Of a DNA stretch of 64,000 bases, positions 17,617 through 25,774 are shown piece after piece. The notes below the pieces were generated by a model. It saw only the letters and a program-made list of their open reading frames with translations. It was not told the DNA's origin and did not search any database. How positions within the stretch are numbered: the first letter of the stretch is position 1; every line of letters starts with the position of its first letter. A program made the position numbers and the translations under genes. Source of the stretch: Paraktedonobacter sp035294465 (GTDB taxonomy: Bacteria > Chloroflexota > Ktedonobacteria > Ktedonobacterales > Ktedonobacteraceae). The stretch covers positions 1 through 64,000 of the forward strand of contig DATGKW010000217.1 in NCBI GenBank assembly GCA_035294465.1. Reading direction: 5' to 3'.

Positions 17617-18680
17617 CAATTCAGCAGGGAAAGCAACTGCTTGCCCGCGTGCGCGCCATTCACGAGTCTATCCGCGACCGTATCATAACCAGTTGCGAAC
17701 AACAGGCAATAGAGCATCTTTCCGCCGTTGTGGCAGAGCAGGCCGGAGATAGCATCTTCGCGCTTGATCGCATCTCAGAAGATGTACTTGTGGAAGAATT
17801 CACAGATCTGGGAAGCGAGCGCTCCTTTGTCCTCATCGCGGAAGGTCTGGGCGAGGATGGCCTGCGTGTCTTCCCGGAGGGTAGCAGCCCCGACGAGGCG
17901 GAACTGCGCATCATCATTGATCCCATCGACGGGACGCGTGGCCTCGTCTACCAAAAGCGCCCGGCCTGGATTCTGACAGGAGTCGCGCCCAATCGCGGCC
18001 CGCAAACCTCGCTCGCCGATATCGAACTGGCGGTGCAAACGGAGATCCCCCTGCTCAAACAGCATCTCAGCGATTGTTTCTGGGCCATAGCTGGACAGGG
18101 TGCCGGCGGCGAGCGTTTCAACCGCGTGCGAGGAACGCGCGAGCCGTTGCTGCCGCGGCCTTCGCAGGCGACGACCATTGCGTATGGCTTCGGGAATATC
18201 GCACGTTTTGTGCCCGGCGGTCGCGCCGAAATGGCCGCCATCGACGACGAAGTCGTGGAACGCCTGCTGGGGCCGGTTCAGCCTGGCCAGGCGCAGTGCT
18301 TTGAAGATCAATATATTTGTACCGGCGGCCAGCTTGCCGAACTGCTGGCTGGCCACGATCGCTGGCTAGCGGATCTACGCGCCCTGGCCGATGAACGAGC
18401 GCGTGCCCAGGGCTACGCGCTCGGCCTGACCTGCCATCCTTACGACCTCTGCACGGAACTGATCGCCCGTGAGGCAGGACTATCCATTACGGACCCCACC
18501 GGACAGCGGCTAGCGGCTCCCCTGGACGTCACAACGGGCATAAGCTGGCTGGGCTGCGCTAACCAGCACATCTACGCGCAGGTTGCTCCGATCCTGCGCG
18601 ACCTTTTGCAGCAGCACGGGTTGTTAGAGACGAAGAACGCATCGACCGTGCAGCATACAGAAGCAGAAAGGACCTTCTAA
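17613..18680 (+). CDS. Inositol-monophosphatase-family (FIG superfamily) hydrolase
   Basis: 355 residues; the ATG overlaps the galT stop by 4 bp, so translation is coupled. Metal-binding signatures of the Mg2+-dependent, Li+-sensitive family are present: Glu77 in the [10 protein letters not shown] region, DPIDGTRG with Asp103 and Asp106, and the late [15 protein letters not shown] with its Asp. Family members hydrolyse inositol phosphates, fructose-1,6-bisphosphate, adenosine bisphosphate or sugar phosphates. Sitting between a sugar-1-phosphate uridylyltransferase and a sugar kinase, it probably acts on a phosphosugar, perhaps relieving accumulation of the kinase product (inference). A long insert between the two metal motifs makes it larger than the typical 260-residue enzyme. 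Confidence 0.78.
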   Translation: MTIQQGKQLLARVRAIHESIRDRIITSCEQQAIEHLSAVVAEQAGDSIFALDRISEDVLVEEFTDLGSERSFVLIAEGLGEDGLRVFPEGSSPDEAELRIIIDPIDGTRGLVYQKRPAWILTGVAPNRGPQTSLADIELAVQTEIPLLKQHLSDCFWAIAGQGAGGERFNRVRGTREPLLPRPSQATTIAYGFGNIARFVPGGRAEMAAIDDEVVERLLGPVQPGQAQCFEDQYICTGGQLAELLAGHDRWLADLRALADERARAQGYALGLTCHPYDLCTELIAREAGLSITDPTGQRLAAPLDVTTGISWLGCANQHIYAQVAPILRDLLQQHGLLETKNASTVQHTEAERTF

Positions 18681-20129
18681 ATGTGGCGTTTTGCAAACGC
18701 TCAAGCCCAATCGCTTCCCGATGCAGAGCGTTTCCTGGCTGCGTTGAACGAGCGGCCAGATTTTTTCGCGACCGATGCGCCGATCTACGTGGGACGCGCC
18801 CCCGGTCGCCTGGATCTGATGGGCGGGATCGCCGACTATTCCGGGTCGCTAGTCCTGGAGCTTCCCTTGAGCGTGGCGACGTGGGTTGCTGTCCAGCCCG
18901 CAGACGAACCAGCCATCACTCTGCTCAGCACCAGTATCGATGCCAGTTCCGGCGAACCACAGGTTTCCTTCTCATGCGCTGCCCTGCAAGACGATCAGAG
19001 CACACTGGATTACAGATCCGCCCACACCCTGCTCACCTCTACCTCCGGCAGCGCGTGGGCAGCTTATATTGTCGGCGTGCTGGTCCTCCTGCAACACGAG
19101 CGCGGCCTGAGCCTTGAGCGGGGCCTGCGCTTTTTTATTCACTCGGAGGTGCCGGCAGGCAAGGGCGTCAGTTCGTCGGCAGCTCTCGAAGTAGCAAGTA
19201 TGCAAGCGGTCGCTGGCCTCTTCCATCTCGAACTGGATGGGCGTGAGATAGCGCTGCTCTGCCAGCGCGTCGAGAATCTGATCGTTGGCGCGCCGTGCGG
19301 CGTCATGGATCAGATGACCGCCGCATGTGGTAGCCAGAATACTCTGCTCGCGCTGCTCTGCCAGCCAGCAGAGTTGCAAGCCAGCGTCGCGCTGCCGGAA
19401 GAGGTCGAAGTCTGGGGCATCGATTCGGGCGTGCGGCACGCCGTCACCGGAGCCGATTACGCTTCTGTGCGCGTTGGCGCGTTTATGGGCTATCGTATTA
19501 TCGCCGAACTGGCCGGCCTGCCTGCGCAGAGGCTCGCCGATGGCCGGGTGAGCATTCACGACACGCGCTGGCAGGGCTATCTGGCCAATATCGCCCCATC
19601 GCTCTGGGAAAGCGTCTATCGCCGCCACTTGCCCGAACGGCTAGACGGCGCGGCCTTTCTGGAGCAGTTCGGGGGCTTTACCGATCACGTGACGCACATC
19701 GATCCACAGCGCACTTACCCGGTATATCAGCCCACAGCACATCCCATCTACGAACACCACCGCGTCCGACTCTTCCGCTCGCTTCTGGCCTATCGCCCCA
19801 TCGGCGAGGAGCAGCTTACCCTGCTGGGAGAACTCATGTATCAGTCGCACGCCAGCTATAGCGCCTGTGGGCTTGGCTCGGATGGTACGGACCGCCTGGT
19901 GGAGCTGGTGCGCACAGCCGGTCCGGCTGCGGGACTCTATGGTGCCAAGATCACCGGCGGAGGCAGCGGAGGAACGGTTGCTGTGCTGGCCCGGCGCGGT
20001 GCCGGGGAGCAAATCGAGCGCCTGGCAGAGCAATACAGCCAGGAAAGCGGGCGCGAGGTTGAGATCCTTCATGGCTCTTCTCCGGGTGCAGTCGCCTGGG
20101 GCTGCCAGCGGCTACTCTTCGGGAACTAA
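18681..20129 (+). CDS. GHMP-family sugar kinase, L-arabinokinase/galactokinase-like
   Basis: 482 residues; the ATG follows the preceding stop with no gap. The substrate motif reads APGRLDLMGGIADYSGS, where bacterial galactokinases normally have APGRVNLIGEHTDYNGG. The MGGIADYSGS form is what I recall from plant-type L-arabinokinases. The GHMP ATP loop is PAGKGVSSSAALEVAS, followed by the MDQMTAACG segment and a C-terminal KITGGGSGGTVAVLA. It should phosphorylate a monosaccharide at C1 for the adjacent uridylyltransferase. I therefore call it a sugar 1-kinase and do not assign the galK symbol. The upstream operator and DeoR-type repressor suggest induction by its substrate or product. Confidence 0.82.
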   Translation: MWRFANAQAQSLPDAERFLAALNERPDFFATDAPIYVGRAPGRLDLMGGIADYSGSLVLELPLSVATWVAVQPADEPAITLLSTSIDASSGEPQVSFSCAALQDDQSTLDYRSAHTLLTSTSGSAWAAYIVGVLVLLQHERGLSLERGLRFFIHSEVPAGKGVSSSAALEVASMQAVAGLFHLELDGREIALLCQRVENLIVGAPCGVMDQMTAACGSQNTLLALLCQPAELQASVALPEEVEVWGIDSGVRHAVTGADYASVRVGAFMGYRIIAELAGLPAQRLADGRVSIHDTRWQGYLANIAPSLWESVYRRHLPERLDGAAFLEQFGGFTDHVTHIDPQRTYPVYQPTAHPIYEHHRVRLFRSLLAYRPIGEEQLTLLGELMYQSHASYSACGLGSDGTDRLVELVRTAGPAAGLYGAKITGGGSGGTVAVLARRGAGEQIERLAEQYSQESGREVEILHGSSPGAVAWGCQRLLFGN

Positions 20130-20198
20130 ACGAGAAAGGATCTTCAAGTGGCCCCATGCCAGATGGTACAATTGATCGACGGCGCGGGGAATCTATGG

Positions 20199-20204
20199 TA
20201 TAAT
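20199..20204 (+). promoter_or_regulatory. Extended -10 promoter upstream of secG
   Basis: TGGTATAAT places TATAAT at 20199-20204 with the TG of an extended -10; no good -35 lies at 17 bp. Start near 20211. It drives a leader that meets a terminator-like hairpin 55 nt later, before secG. Confidence 0.5.
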
Positions 20205-20249
20205 CGCGGGCATGGGATTCCTCTTTTTCCGATTTGGGAGGGGAAAACG

Positions 20250-20267
20250 ATGGTTACTCCTTTCTGA
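20250..20267 (+). CDS. Five-codon ORF in the secG leader
   Basis: ATG GTT ACT CCT TTC TGA (peptide MVTPF) follows a GGGAGGGG Shine-Dalgarno 6 nt upstream. The last four bases fall in the 5' arm of the terminator hairpin 20264-20281, so a ribosome ending there would prevent the hairpin. This is an inferred attenuation device. The ORF could also be chance, since it is so short. Confidence 0.35.
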   Translation: MVTPF

Positions 20268-20287
20268 TTGAACACAATCAGTTTTTT
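20264..20287 (+). terminator. Intrinsic terminator between the sugar operon and secG
   Basis: CTGATTG (20264-20270), loop AACA, CAATCAG (20275-20281), then six T. The stem is perfect. It lies about 55 nt downstream of the extended -10 promoter and 155 nt upstream of secG, so it either ends the sugar operon, produces a short RNA, or acts as an attenuator for secG. Confidence 0.75.
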
Positions 20288-20443
20288 CGAAGTCGTTTGT
20301 CAGATCGGAATAAGAGGACACCTTTCCGCAATTTTTCGCGAGCGATTATCGTTAACATATCACAGAAAAGATCATTCGGTTACGATCAGCGCTGCTCCCA
20401 GAGCTGCTATATGCCGCTGACCGTAGCGAAAGGGAGGAAAGTT

Positions 20444-20677
20444 TTGGCACAGTGGCTTCCAGCAGTTCGCATCATCCAGATTATTCTGGCGGGCGCTGTC
20501 ATCTTCTTTATTCTTCTCCAGGTGCGCGGCGCTGGCCTGGGAAGCGCTTTTGGCGCAGCAAACTCTATCTCGACTTTCAAAACGCGCCGGGGAGTAGAGA
20601 AGCTGATCTTCAATATCACTATTGTCTTCGTGGTACTTTTCGCGGCCGTCTCTCTACTTGGTGCCTTTATCAGTTAA
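20444..20677 (+). CDS. secG: Preprotein translocase subunit SecG
   Basis: 77 residues from TTG 20444, with AGGGAGG 6-7 nt upstream; longer in-frame starts lack an SD and would add non-SecG sequence. Two membrane helices (about residues 6-24 and 52-75) flank the conserved cytoplasmic loop with LLQVRGAGLGSAFGAANS and the TRRGVEK stretch, matching SecG. It is the small, non-essential partner of SecYE that assists SecA cycling. It stands alone here, as secG often does. The leader carries a promoter, a five-codon ORF and a terminator, which may control it. Confidence 0.9.
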   Translation: MAQWLPAVRIIQIILAGAVIFFILLQVRGAGLGSAFGAANSISTFKTRRGVEKLIFNITIVFVVLFAAVSLLGAFIS

Positions 20678-20887
20678 TGCACGGGACAGGGAAGCCGGGA
20701 CAGTAATTGCCCATTCTCCCTTGCCCCGGCCTGGTACATTTGCCTATTGCCTCGCAGTGTGAGCTTTTTCACTCTCCTGCATGTCGATTTCACGAGATGG
20801 TTGCGTTATTGTTTGTAGACACTGGCAGACCGCTGGAGGAAAAACTCAGGGGTTTTTCGTGAGTCTCTTTATGACGAGGTATCACAA

Positions 20888-22075
20888 ATGCGCACCATCT
20901 CTATCAAAAAACTCTGTTTAACCAGTATGCTTCTTGGTCTGGCGCTGCTCCTGGCTGCCTGCGGGGGAAATACCGGAACCACCGCGCAGGCATCGCCAAC
21001 AACGAGCAGACCTGCCTCTACAGGCACAGCAGCCGTAACGCCTTCGCCTGGCATCCGTCTCGGTCCTCAGGCATGCCCCGATGCAGTTAAATCTCCTTCG
21101 TATTGGGACTCGATCATTCCCACACAGCCAAACACTTCAAAGGTTGAGAGTGTGACCTGCGGCTACCTCAAAGGCGTCCCAACCCTGCAAGCGCTGGTAA
21201 CAGTACGCTTCAATGGATCTGGCCAGATTCTCGATGTCTACGTCTACGATAATCTCAGCGCTGCAACGCCCACGCAGATCTTCAAATTGCAAAATCTTGT
21301 CGATGGCGATGCCAAAATCAGCGGCTATAACACGGTGCTGACCGCCGAAGCAGATACCGCTTCGAGCGTCAACAAGAATAAGCCCGACACCGCGCTCACC
21401 CAGGACCTCTTCCGCGAGTTCAAGTGGTCCGACGGTGCGGGCACACTGGTCCAGATCGCTTTCCCCGGCATCTTCCCCGACCTGACCCGCTACCAGGCCG
21501 AAGATGACCAGGCGCAGGTCAATCAGGGCCAGCAGTCCTGGAAATTGAGCGCGACGCAGACGGCTCAGGCCCTCGGCGCGAGCCTCTTCCAGTGGAACGC
21601 GAATGCCCCGGCCACGCTGGTCAGCGGAGGCGGGCCGCACGATGTTCAGGCGGTTGTGAGCCTGAAAAACTCTTCCCCAGGCAGCAGCGCGATTACAATC
21701 ACTATGGATCGCCTGGAGGGAAACACCAACGGCGGCATCTGGATTGTTACCGATGTTGAATCCGCCGGCCTGTCGATCACACAGCCACAAAGTGCGAGCC
21801 TCATCCAGGGTTCCACAACCATCACTGGTACGGGCAGCGCCTTCGAGGGCGTGATTGGCAAAGTGACCATCCTGGATCACCTCTACACCACTATTGGCCA
21901 GGCCACTGTGCATGGCGCTACCGGCAACGGCCACACAACCTTCTCTACCAGCGTGACCGCCCAGCCCACCTTCAACGGCGGCGCAGAGGAGGGATTGATC
22001 ATGCTCACCTCGGAGAATAACGCGTCCGGCGGGGTTGCTGGAGCGGTAATCGTCAAGGTGCTGATTCAGAAGTAG
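20888..22075 (+). CDS. Lipoprotein with C-terminal Gmad2-like immunoglobulin-like domain
   Basis: 395 residues. The signal is MRTISIKKLC, a hydrophobic core and lipobox LAAC, so the mature protein starts at a lipidated Cys followed by a Gly/Thr/Ser-rich linker. The middle (about 60-290) has no family I can name. The C-terminal 90 residues (about 300-392) resemble the Gmad2 domain: a QSASLIQGSTTITGTGSAFEG start, a GHTTFSTSV.. centre and a hydrophobic IVKVLI end. Gmad2 domains occur in surface and sporulation lipoproteins together with GerMN. It is probably displayed on the outer face of the membrane. The 3' end overlaps that of the convergent methylase by 23 bp. Confidence 0.78.
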   Translation: MRTISIKKLCLTSMLLGLALLLAACGGNTGTTAQASPTTSRPASTGTAAVTPSPGIRLGPQACPDAVKSPSYWDSIIPTQPNTSKVESVTCGYLKGVPTLQALVTVRFNGSGQILDVYVYDNLSAATPTQIFKLQNLVDGDAKISGYNTVLTAEADTASSVNKNKPDTALTQDLFREFKWSDGAGTLVQIAFPGIFPDLTRYQAEDDQAQVNQGQQSWKLSATQTAQALGASLFQWNANAPATLVSGGGPHDVQAVVSLKNSSPGSSAITITMDRLEGNTNGGIWIVTDVESAGLSITQPQSASLIQGSTTITGTGSAFEGVIGKVTILDHLYTTIGQATVHGATGNGHTTFSTSVTAQPTFNGGAEEGLIMLTSENNASGGVAGAVIVKVLIQK

Positions 22076-23099
22076 TATTGAACGGTTTCGTCGCGATCAG
22101 AATATCGCGTCTCTTAATCACGCGATCCACTGTATGCTCCAACTGCGTATACGGTGGATCGTCACGCGTGTACAGGCGCGTGCGTTTCTTCACCAGATCG
22201 AGCAGGGCAGCTCGCTCAATATGAGTGGCGTTCCAGGCTAGAGCCAGCGTCCCACCGGGCAAGAGCAGGCGCTCCCAGGCTGGCAGCGCCTGGGTCAGCA
22301 AGCTCGCGATCTCGCCAAAATGCTGGATGCCATAGGGCAGATCGCCCACAATTGCATGGACGCGTGGTCCGCCTGGAACCTCCTGCAAGTGCTGCACAGC
22401 TTGCGCGGTCTCGCCATGCACGAGCACCAGGTGGCGGGTGTCGCCCTTGCGCCCAACCTCGAATTGATAGCGCCGCCCGGCCTTGCGCCCCTTCTCATCT
22501 CGCTCTTTATACGAGATGTGCTCGCTATGAAAATACTGGCGCACAAAGACCTCGCTGGTCTCTACATCGTGCCTGTTTAGTTCGATGCCAAAGGCATCGT
22601 AGCCCGCCGCCAGGGCCAGGAAGAGCGTCGTACATCCGCCGGCCAGCGGGTCAAGAATGCGCAGGCGTCCGGTGAATTGCTCGCGATAGGCCCCGGCAAA
22701 GATCGCCATATTGAGCAACACTTGTGTAAACAGTTCATTGGTCTTTCCTTTGTAGCGGCGTACCTCAGCCATTTCCAGAGGCACAAACGGTGTGAAGCGC
22801 GGCTCAAGCGGGCGCAGCAGTGGGCCATCGATCTCGCCCAGCCGCGCGAAGTACTCATATCCTTCGCTGGTCGCGCCCAGCCGTGGCAGGATCGCGGCCA
22901 GATCAGAGAGCAAAGTCCCTCTGTCCTGCGTTTCCACAAACTCAGCCAGTACGTATGCCTGACCGGCCAGCCGCGCAGGCTCAATACTGGTTATATACTT
23001 GCCTAACGGGCTGGCCTGTAATTCTGGAATGGCCAGCACTTCGGCCATATTGGCGTATTGCGTGCTCCGCTGCGGAGTGATTTTGAGCGCTAATTTCAT
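22053..23099 (-). CDS. SAM-dependent RNA methylase (TRM11/RlmL-type)
   Basis: 348 residues. After an N-terminal region of about 125 residues, the SAM-binding motif I is LDPLAGGCTTLFLALAAGYDAFGIELN-like (key LDPLAGGGT-type glycines, acidic end at GIELN) and motif IV is VGDLPYGIQHFG, the D(L/P)PYG form used by N-methyltransferases acting on RNA guanines. The arrangement of motif I before motif IV and the YKGKTNELFTQ segment resemble the UPF0020/TRM11 group. The target nucleoside is unknown. The gene is convergent with the Gmad2 lipoprotein and divergent from the NAD(P)HX repair gene, from which it is separated by about 120 bp. Confidence 0.75.
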   Translation of the reverse strand: MKLALKITPQRSTQYANMAEVLAIPELQASPLGKYITSIEPARLAGQAYVLAEFVETQDRGTLLSDLAAILPRLGATSEGYEYFARLGEIDGPLLRPLEPRFTPFVPLEMAEVRRYKGKTNELFTQVLLNMAIFAGAYREQFTGRLRILDPLAGGCTTLFLALAAGYDAFGIELNRHDVETSEVFVRQYFHSEHISYKERDEKGRKAGRRYQFEVGRKGDTRHLVLVHGETAQAVQHLQEVPGGPRVHAIVGDLPYGIQHFGEIASLLTQALPAWERLLLPGGTLALAWNATHIERAALLDLVKKRTRLYTRDDPPYTQLEHTVDRVIKRRDILIATKPFNTTSESAP

Positions 23100-23218
23100 G
23101 GCTCGTAGTATAGCATAAAAATTCGCCTCTTCTCACCCGCGCGCCAGCATATTACAATAGGAAGAAAAAAGAGCGCGCACACTCATCGCTATACAAAGAG
23201 AAGGCAGGGAACAGGACC

Positions 23219-24790
23219 ATGCATATCGTTACTGTTGAGGAAATGCGAGAACTGGAGACCAGGGCCGAGCGAGAATACGGCCTCACTTCGGCGATTCTGA
23301 TGGAGAACGCGGGCAAAAGCGCGGCTGAACTGCTGGCTCGCGAGATAACGCAGCAAAAGCAGTCGGTCAGCGGCCAGAAGTTTCTACTGCTCATCGGGCC
23401 GGGCAACAATGGCGGCGATGGCCTGGTCGTGGCCCGCTACCTGGAGCAGTGGGGCGGCCAGGTTAGCCTCTACCGCTGGAAAGAGCAGCGTCTGAGCATC
23501 CGCGGCGAGGACGCGCCCGGAGACCAGACGGAGGCCATGCTGGAACAGGCAATATGCAGCGCCGATTATATCCTGGATGCGCTGCTGGGCACGGGACGTT
23601 CGCGCCCATTGCCCGACGATATGCGCGCCCTGCTGCGGCGCGTGCGCGAAGAACGCAAAAGGCGCGAAACGCTGCGCATTGTGGCTATCGATCTGCCCAC
23701 CGGCCTGAACTCCGACACCGGCGAGGTCGATCCGGGGGCCATTCCGGCGGATCTGACTATCACCCTGGCCTGCCCCAAGCAGGGCTTTTTCTTCTTCCCT
23801 GGACGCAGCTATATTGGCCAGCTTCTCATCGGGAATATCGGCCTGCCCGCGGCCTTAGAGCGGAATTTGCGCACAGAAATGCTCACAGACGCGCTCGTGA
23901 AGCAGCTTGTGCCGGGTCGCCCGCTGGAAAGCAACAAGGGCACGTTTGGCAAAGTCATGCTCCTGTGCGGCTCACCGCCCTATCCCGGCTCGGCCTTCAT
24001 GGCCGGTCAGGCCGCGGCCAGAATTGGAGCCGGCCTGATTACGCTGGCCGTCACCGAACAGATGCTGCCCATCTATGCCGGCGCGTTCCACGAAGCCACC
24101 TTCCTGCTCCTGCCTTCCTCGGAGGAAAAGAGCCTGGAACGCGTTGATCTTCTGATGGAGAGCCTGCATGGGTATCGTTCCCTACTCATCGGGCCTGGTC
24201 TGGGACAATCTCCTGCGACGCGCGAGACCATCCTGCACGTGCTGGAACGCCTGCGCGCGCTCCCTCAGGAACAGCGGCCGCACCTGGTCATCGACGCCGA
24301 CGGCTTGAATAATCTCTCGGCCCTGGAACACTGGTGGATGCTGCTGCCGCGAGGCACCGTCATCACACCGCATCCCGGCGAGATGGGCCGCCTCTGCAAC
24401 GGGCTGAAAGTTTCCGGCGGCTCAATCGATCGCCTGGACCTTGCCCGCCAGAAGGCCCAGGAATGGAAAGTCACACTGGTTTTGAAAGGGGCTTGCACCA
24501 TCATCGCCCAGGGCCAGTCCACCGAAAGCATGCGCACACGCATCAACTGGAAGGCCAACGCCGCGATGGCCACGGCCGGCACCGGCGACGTACTGGCCGG
24601 CATGATCGTTGGCCTTCTGGCTCAAAACCTCTCGCCCTTTGATGCCGCCAGCGCCGCCGTTTACCTGCACGCAACCGCCGGCGAACGCGTTAGCCGCGAG
24701 ATCGGTCAGGCCGGCCTGCTGGCAACCGATCTGCTGCCGGAAATTCCGCGCGCGCTGGCAAATCTGTCTTCTGCTTACCCTGGGTTATAG
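23219..24790 (+). CDS. nnr: Bifunctional NAD(P)HX epimerase/dehydratase
   Basis: 523 residues. The N-terminal half is the epimerase (YjeF_N): LMENAGKSAAEL, the nucleotide-binding GPGNNGGDGLVVAR, DALLGTG, and DLPTGLNSDTGEV. The C-terminal half is the ribokinase-like ADP-dependent dehydratase: KGTFGKVMLLCGS, GPGLGQS, VIDADGLN, TPHPGEMGRL and NAAMATAGTGDVLAGM. Together they repair hydrated NADH/NADPH in the cytoplasm. Length and domain order match the fused bacterial form. It is monocistronic, ends in a terminator hairpin and is convergent with rplI. Confidence 0.95.
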   Translation: MHIVTVEEMRELETRAEREYGLTSAILMENAGKSAAELLAREITQQKQSVSGQKFLLLIGPGNNGGDGLVVARYLEQWGGQVSLYRWKEQRLSIRGEDAPGDQTEAMLEQAICSADYILDALLGTGRSRPLPDDMRALLRRVREERKRRETLRIVAIDLPTGLNSDTGEVDPGAIPADLTITLACPKQGFFFFPGRSYIGQLLIGNIGLPAALERNLRTEMLTDALVKQLVPGRPLESNKGTFGKVMLLCGSPPYPGSAFMAGQAAARIGAGLITLAVTEQMLPIYAGAFHEATFLLLPSSEEKSLERVDLLMESLHGYRSLLIGPGLGQSPATRETILHVLERLRALPQEQRPHLVIDADGLNNLSALEHWWMLLPRGTVITPHPGEMGRLCNGLKVSGGSIDRLDLARQKAQEWKVTLVLKGACTIIAQGQSTESMRTRINWKANAAMATAGTGDVLAGMIVGLLAQNLSPFDAASAAVYLHATAGERVSREIGQAGLLATDLLPEIPRALANLSSAYPGL

Positions 24791-24815
24791 CCCGATAAGG
24801 GCGAGACGCTGTACG

Positions 24816-24844
24816 ATACGCTTTCCGTAGAATGGGAAGCGTAT
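24816..24844 (+). terminator. Terminator-like hairpin after nnr
   Basis: ATACGCTTTCC (24816-24826) pairs with GGAAGCGTAT (24835-24844) with one bulged T, followed by TTGTT. It lies 25 bp after the nnr stop. Confidence 0.55.
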
Positions 24845-24914
24845 TTGTTAAAAACGAAGGCAAGCCCACGGCATGGCTACCTTATTCTCAGAGATGCTTA
24901 CTTTACAAACTCGA

Positions 24915-24954
24915 AAAACGCCATAGAGAGCCGCCTCAGCGTCCTCTCTATGGC
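24915..24954 (-). terminator. Intrinsic terminator of rplI
   Basis: An 11-bp perfect stem (24920-24930 and 24944-24954, GCCATAGAGAG/CTCTCTATGGC) is followed on the minus strand by five T (AAAAA at 24915-24919 on the plus strand). It is 22 bp past the rplI stop. Confidence 0.85.
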
Positions 24955-24975
24955 ATTCGGCTTCTGTGGTATTTC

Positions 24976-25524
24976 CTACTTGCCCTCTTCCTCAGCCGAA
25001 CTCTCTTCTTCGGTTTCCTCAGTCTCTTCGGCCTCTTCAGCTTTCTCAGTCTCTTCGGCTTTCTTCGCTTCCTCCTCGGCCTGGGAAACGACGTTGACGG
25101 TGATCTTTGGCTCCAGCTTCGCCGCCACCTTCACAGGAATGGGATAGCTGCCAATAGAACGGATGGGGCTGGGCAGATCGATCAGGCGGCGATCAATGGT
25201 CAGTCCCTCGGCATCGCGCAGGCCAGCGGCGATATCCTGGCTGGTGATCGAGCCATAGAGCCGGCCTTGCCGACCTACGCGCGCTTTAAAGGTCAGCGTT
25301 ACCTGCGCCAGGCGCTCGGCCAGCCGATTCTGCTCAGCGGCCAGCTTCTCTTGCTTGCGCTGCTGAGCGGCTATTTGTTGTTTGTGATTCGCCAGCAGGG
25401 TAGGAGTAGCTCCAGCGGCCAGACGGCGACGCAACAAATAATTGCGCGCGTAGCCATTGGCCACTTCCTTTAAATCTCCGGCCTTTCCCAGGCCCTCTAC
25501 ATCTTGCAACAGAATTACTTTCAT
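24976..25524 (-). CDS. rplI: Ribosomal protein bL9 with acidic C-terminal tail
   Basis: Start at the Met of MKVILLQDVEGLGKAGD (complement of 25522-25524), giving 182 residues. The N-terminal rRNA-binding domain (KVILLQDVEGLGK, then VANGYARNYLLRR) and the long connecting helix rich in Lys/Gln/Glu are typical. The C-domain has the GSITSQDIA block. After the usual end near residue 145, about 37 residues of almost only Glu, Ala, Thr, Lys and Ser follow (many EEA/EET units), longer than the roughly 150-residue standard bL9. Upstream on this strand is a 17-bp-spaced promoter; the SD is weak. bL9 binds 23S rRNA near the L1 stalk. Confidence 0.93.
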   Translation of the reverse strand: MKVILLQDVEGLGKAGDLKEVANGYARNYLLRRRLAAGATPTLLANHKQQIAAQQRKQEKLAAEQNRLAERLAQVTLTFKARVGRQGRLYGSITSQDIAAGLRDAEGLTIDRRLIDLPSPIRSIGSYPIPVKVAAKLEPKITVNVVSQAEEEAKKAEETEKAEEAEETEETEEESSAEEEGK

Positions 25525-25637
25525 AGTTTGTGTGGCAGGATACCCGCGTCTCAACACTGCGGGAGAAATACCGCCTCTCCTTTTCTCTCGGTAACGTTAT
25601 CTCTACACGTACGGGGATTGCTCCTGAATGTATGCGT

Positions 25638-25666
25638 ACTGTAGCAGAAGCGGCGGCTTTTGGCAA
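25638..25666 (-). promoter_or_regulatory. Promoter of rplI (minus strand)
   Basis: On the minus strand TTGCCA (25661-25666) and TACAGT (25638-25643) are 17 bp apart. It is divergent from the promoter of the CoxG-like gene at 25704. Confidence 0.55.
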
Positions 25667-25703
25667 GTAGCTGAGACTCGCGGCTGGCAAACAGCGCTAC
25701 CCA

Positions 25704-25732
25704 TTGCCAGAAAAAGCGAAGTCACTTATAAT
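25704..25732 (+). promoter_or_regulatory. Promoter of the CoxG-like gene
   Basis: TTGCCA (25704-25709), 17-bp spacer, TATAAT (25727-25732). A start near 25739 is about 36 nt before the ATG at 25775 and excludes the longer reading from 25628. Confidence 0.75.
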
Positions 25733-25774
25733 TGGTGCATCTTATCCTACGTACTCAAAGGATATTTTATTTTT

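Noticed and set aside
16555..20129. Standard galETK galactose operon
   Set aside because: There is no galE, the kinase motif differs from GalK and an IMPase-like gene is inserted. I keep galT only for the transferase.
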